From NCBI GenBank assembly GCA_964607965.1, contig CAZSMH010000013.1, positions 1-29,745 of the forward strand: a stretch of 29,745 nt of DNA, in the 5' to 3' direction. Numbering within the stretch: position 1 is the first letter of the stretch; each line of letters begins with the position of its first letter. The translations under genes were made by a program, and so were the position numbers. Source of the DNA: SZUA-584 sp964607965. Its GTDB lineage: Bacteria; Bacillota; Clostridia; Christensenellales; SZUA-584. Positions 29,606-29,745 of the stretch are shown piece after piece. The notes below the pieces were generated by a model. It was not told the DNA's origin. It saw only the letters and a program-made list of their open reading frames with translations, and searched no databases.

Positions 29606-29745
29606 ATGCAGGATTTCGCAATGTCAATGTTATGGTTTTGGATTGGCTATATTGCCGTAACAGCCGTCGGTATAATGCACACCATATTCAATATATTCGT
29701 TTTAGGTTTAAAGCCTATGGATGAGAACGGAATGGGCGAAGGCTA
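29606..29745 (+). CDS. Partial gene: small membrane protein, cut by the window end
   Basis: The first 46 codons of a protein beginning MQDFAMSMLWFWIGYIAV, with one membrane helix (about residues 8-35) and then LGLKPMDENGMGEG. GGAGG at 29596-29600 favours the ATG at 29606; 29603 is also possible. I recognise no family. No stop occurs before 29745, so the gene runs off the window. Confidence 0.6.
   Translation, partial: MQDFAMSMLWFWIGYIAVTAVGIMHTIFNIFVLGLKPMDENGMGEG

Noticed and set aside
1..29745. CRISPR arrays, tRNA or rRNA genes, insertion sequences, prophage genes
   Set aside because: None were recognised on either strand; the repeats seen are short dyads, hairpins and one decayed palindrome.

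Overview
The window looks like a draft contig from an endospore-forming member of the class Clostridia (Firmicutes). The grounds are a cluster of cortex and germination genes (PdaA-type deacetylase, GerQ, CwlJ, LysM/GH18 SleL-type glucosaminidase), a YtxC-type sporulation protein, a T-box leader on thrS, Shine-Dalgarno sites close to AGGAGG, several TTG/GTG starts, and EndoA-like MazF. A run of 100 Ns inside the first gene marks an assembly gap. No rRNA, tRNA, CRISPR array, transposase or prophage gene was seen, so most of the window reads as ordinary chromosome.

Layout. 1-2.5 kb: a Na/Pi cotransporter with a PhoU-like tail (minus strand, broken by the gap) diverges from a pyridoxamine kinase (plus). 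2.5-3.8 kb: a doubtful, possibly frameshifted small ORF and a sugar-1-phosphate nucleotidyltransferase, both minus. 3.9-6.6 kb: a ferrous-iron uptake operon feoA-feoB-FeoB-associated Cys-rich protein, with the same dyad (TTAGC-N4-GCTAA) before both feoA and feoB. 6.6-10.2 kb: small envelope or unknown genes (coiled-coil protein, lipoprotein, DUF3298 protein), aldose 1-epimerase and a secreted peptidoglycan-binding protein. 10.2-13.7 kb: the spore cortex cluster, with cwlJ-gerQ and pdaA on minus and the LysM/GH18 enzyme divergent on plus. Sporulation-type promoter matches are present.

13.8-16.4 kb: a metalloid-resistance module: ArsR repressor, ArsP-type permease, and two thioredoxin-fold proteins (DUF2703 and Thioredoxin_3 type) that share an N-terminal CCCG cysteine tag. 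The ArsR-type operator occurs twice, before arsR and before arsP. A hairpin and a decayed palindromic repeat lie between those two genes. 16.4-19.4 kb: HAD phosphatase and Tex on minus. 19.3-23.3 kb: a four-gene minus-strand operon with an ABC ATPase, two ABC-2 permeases and a translationally coupled acidic helical protein of unknown role, closed by a strong terminator. 23.4-27.2 kb: ytxC-like gene, amidohydrolase, mazF without a visible antitoxin, a YitT-family protein and an HdeD/DUF308 protein. 27.2-29.5 kb: consensus promoter, T-box leader and thrS. The window ends in the first codons of a small membrane protein.

Functionally, the spore genes cover both making the cortex recognisable (muramic delta-lactam by PdaA) and degrading it at germination (CwlJ with its partner GerQ, and the SleL-type enzyme). 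The ars-like module has the organoarsenical-type exporter and redox partners but no arsB, arsC, arsM or arsA, so its real substrate is open. All assignments come from reading the sequence and remembered family features; no database search was run.
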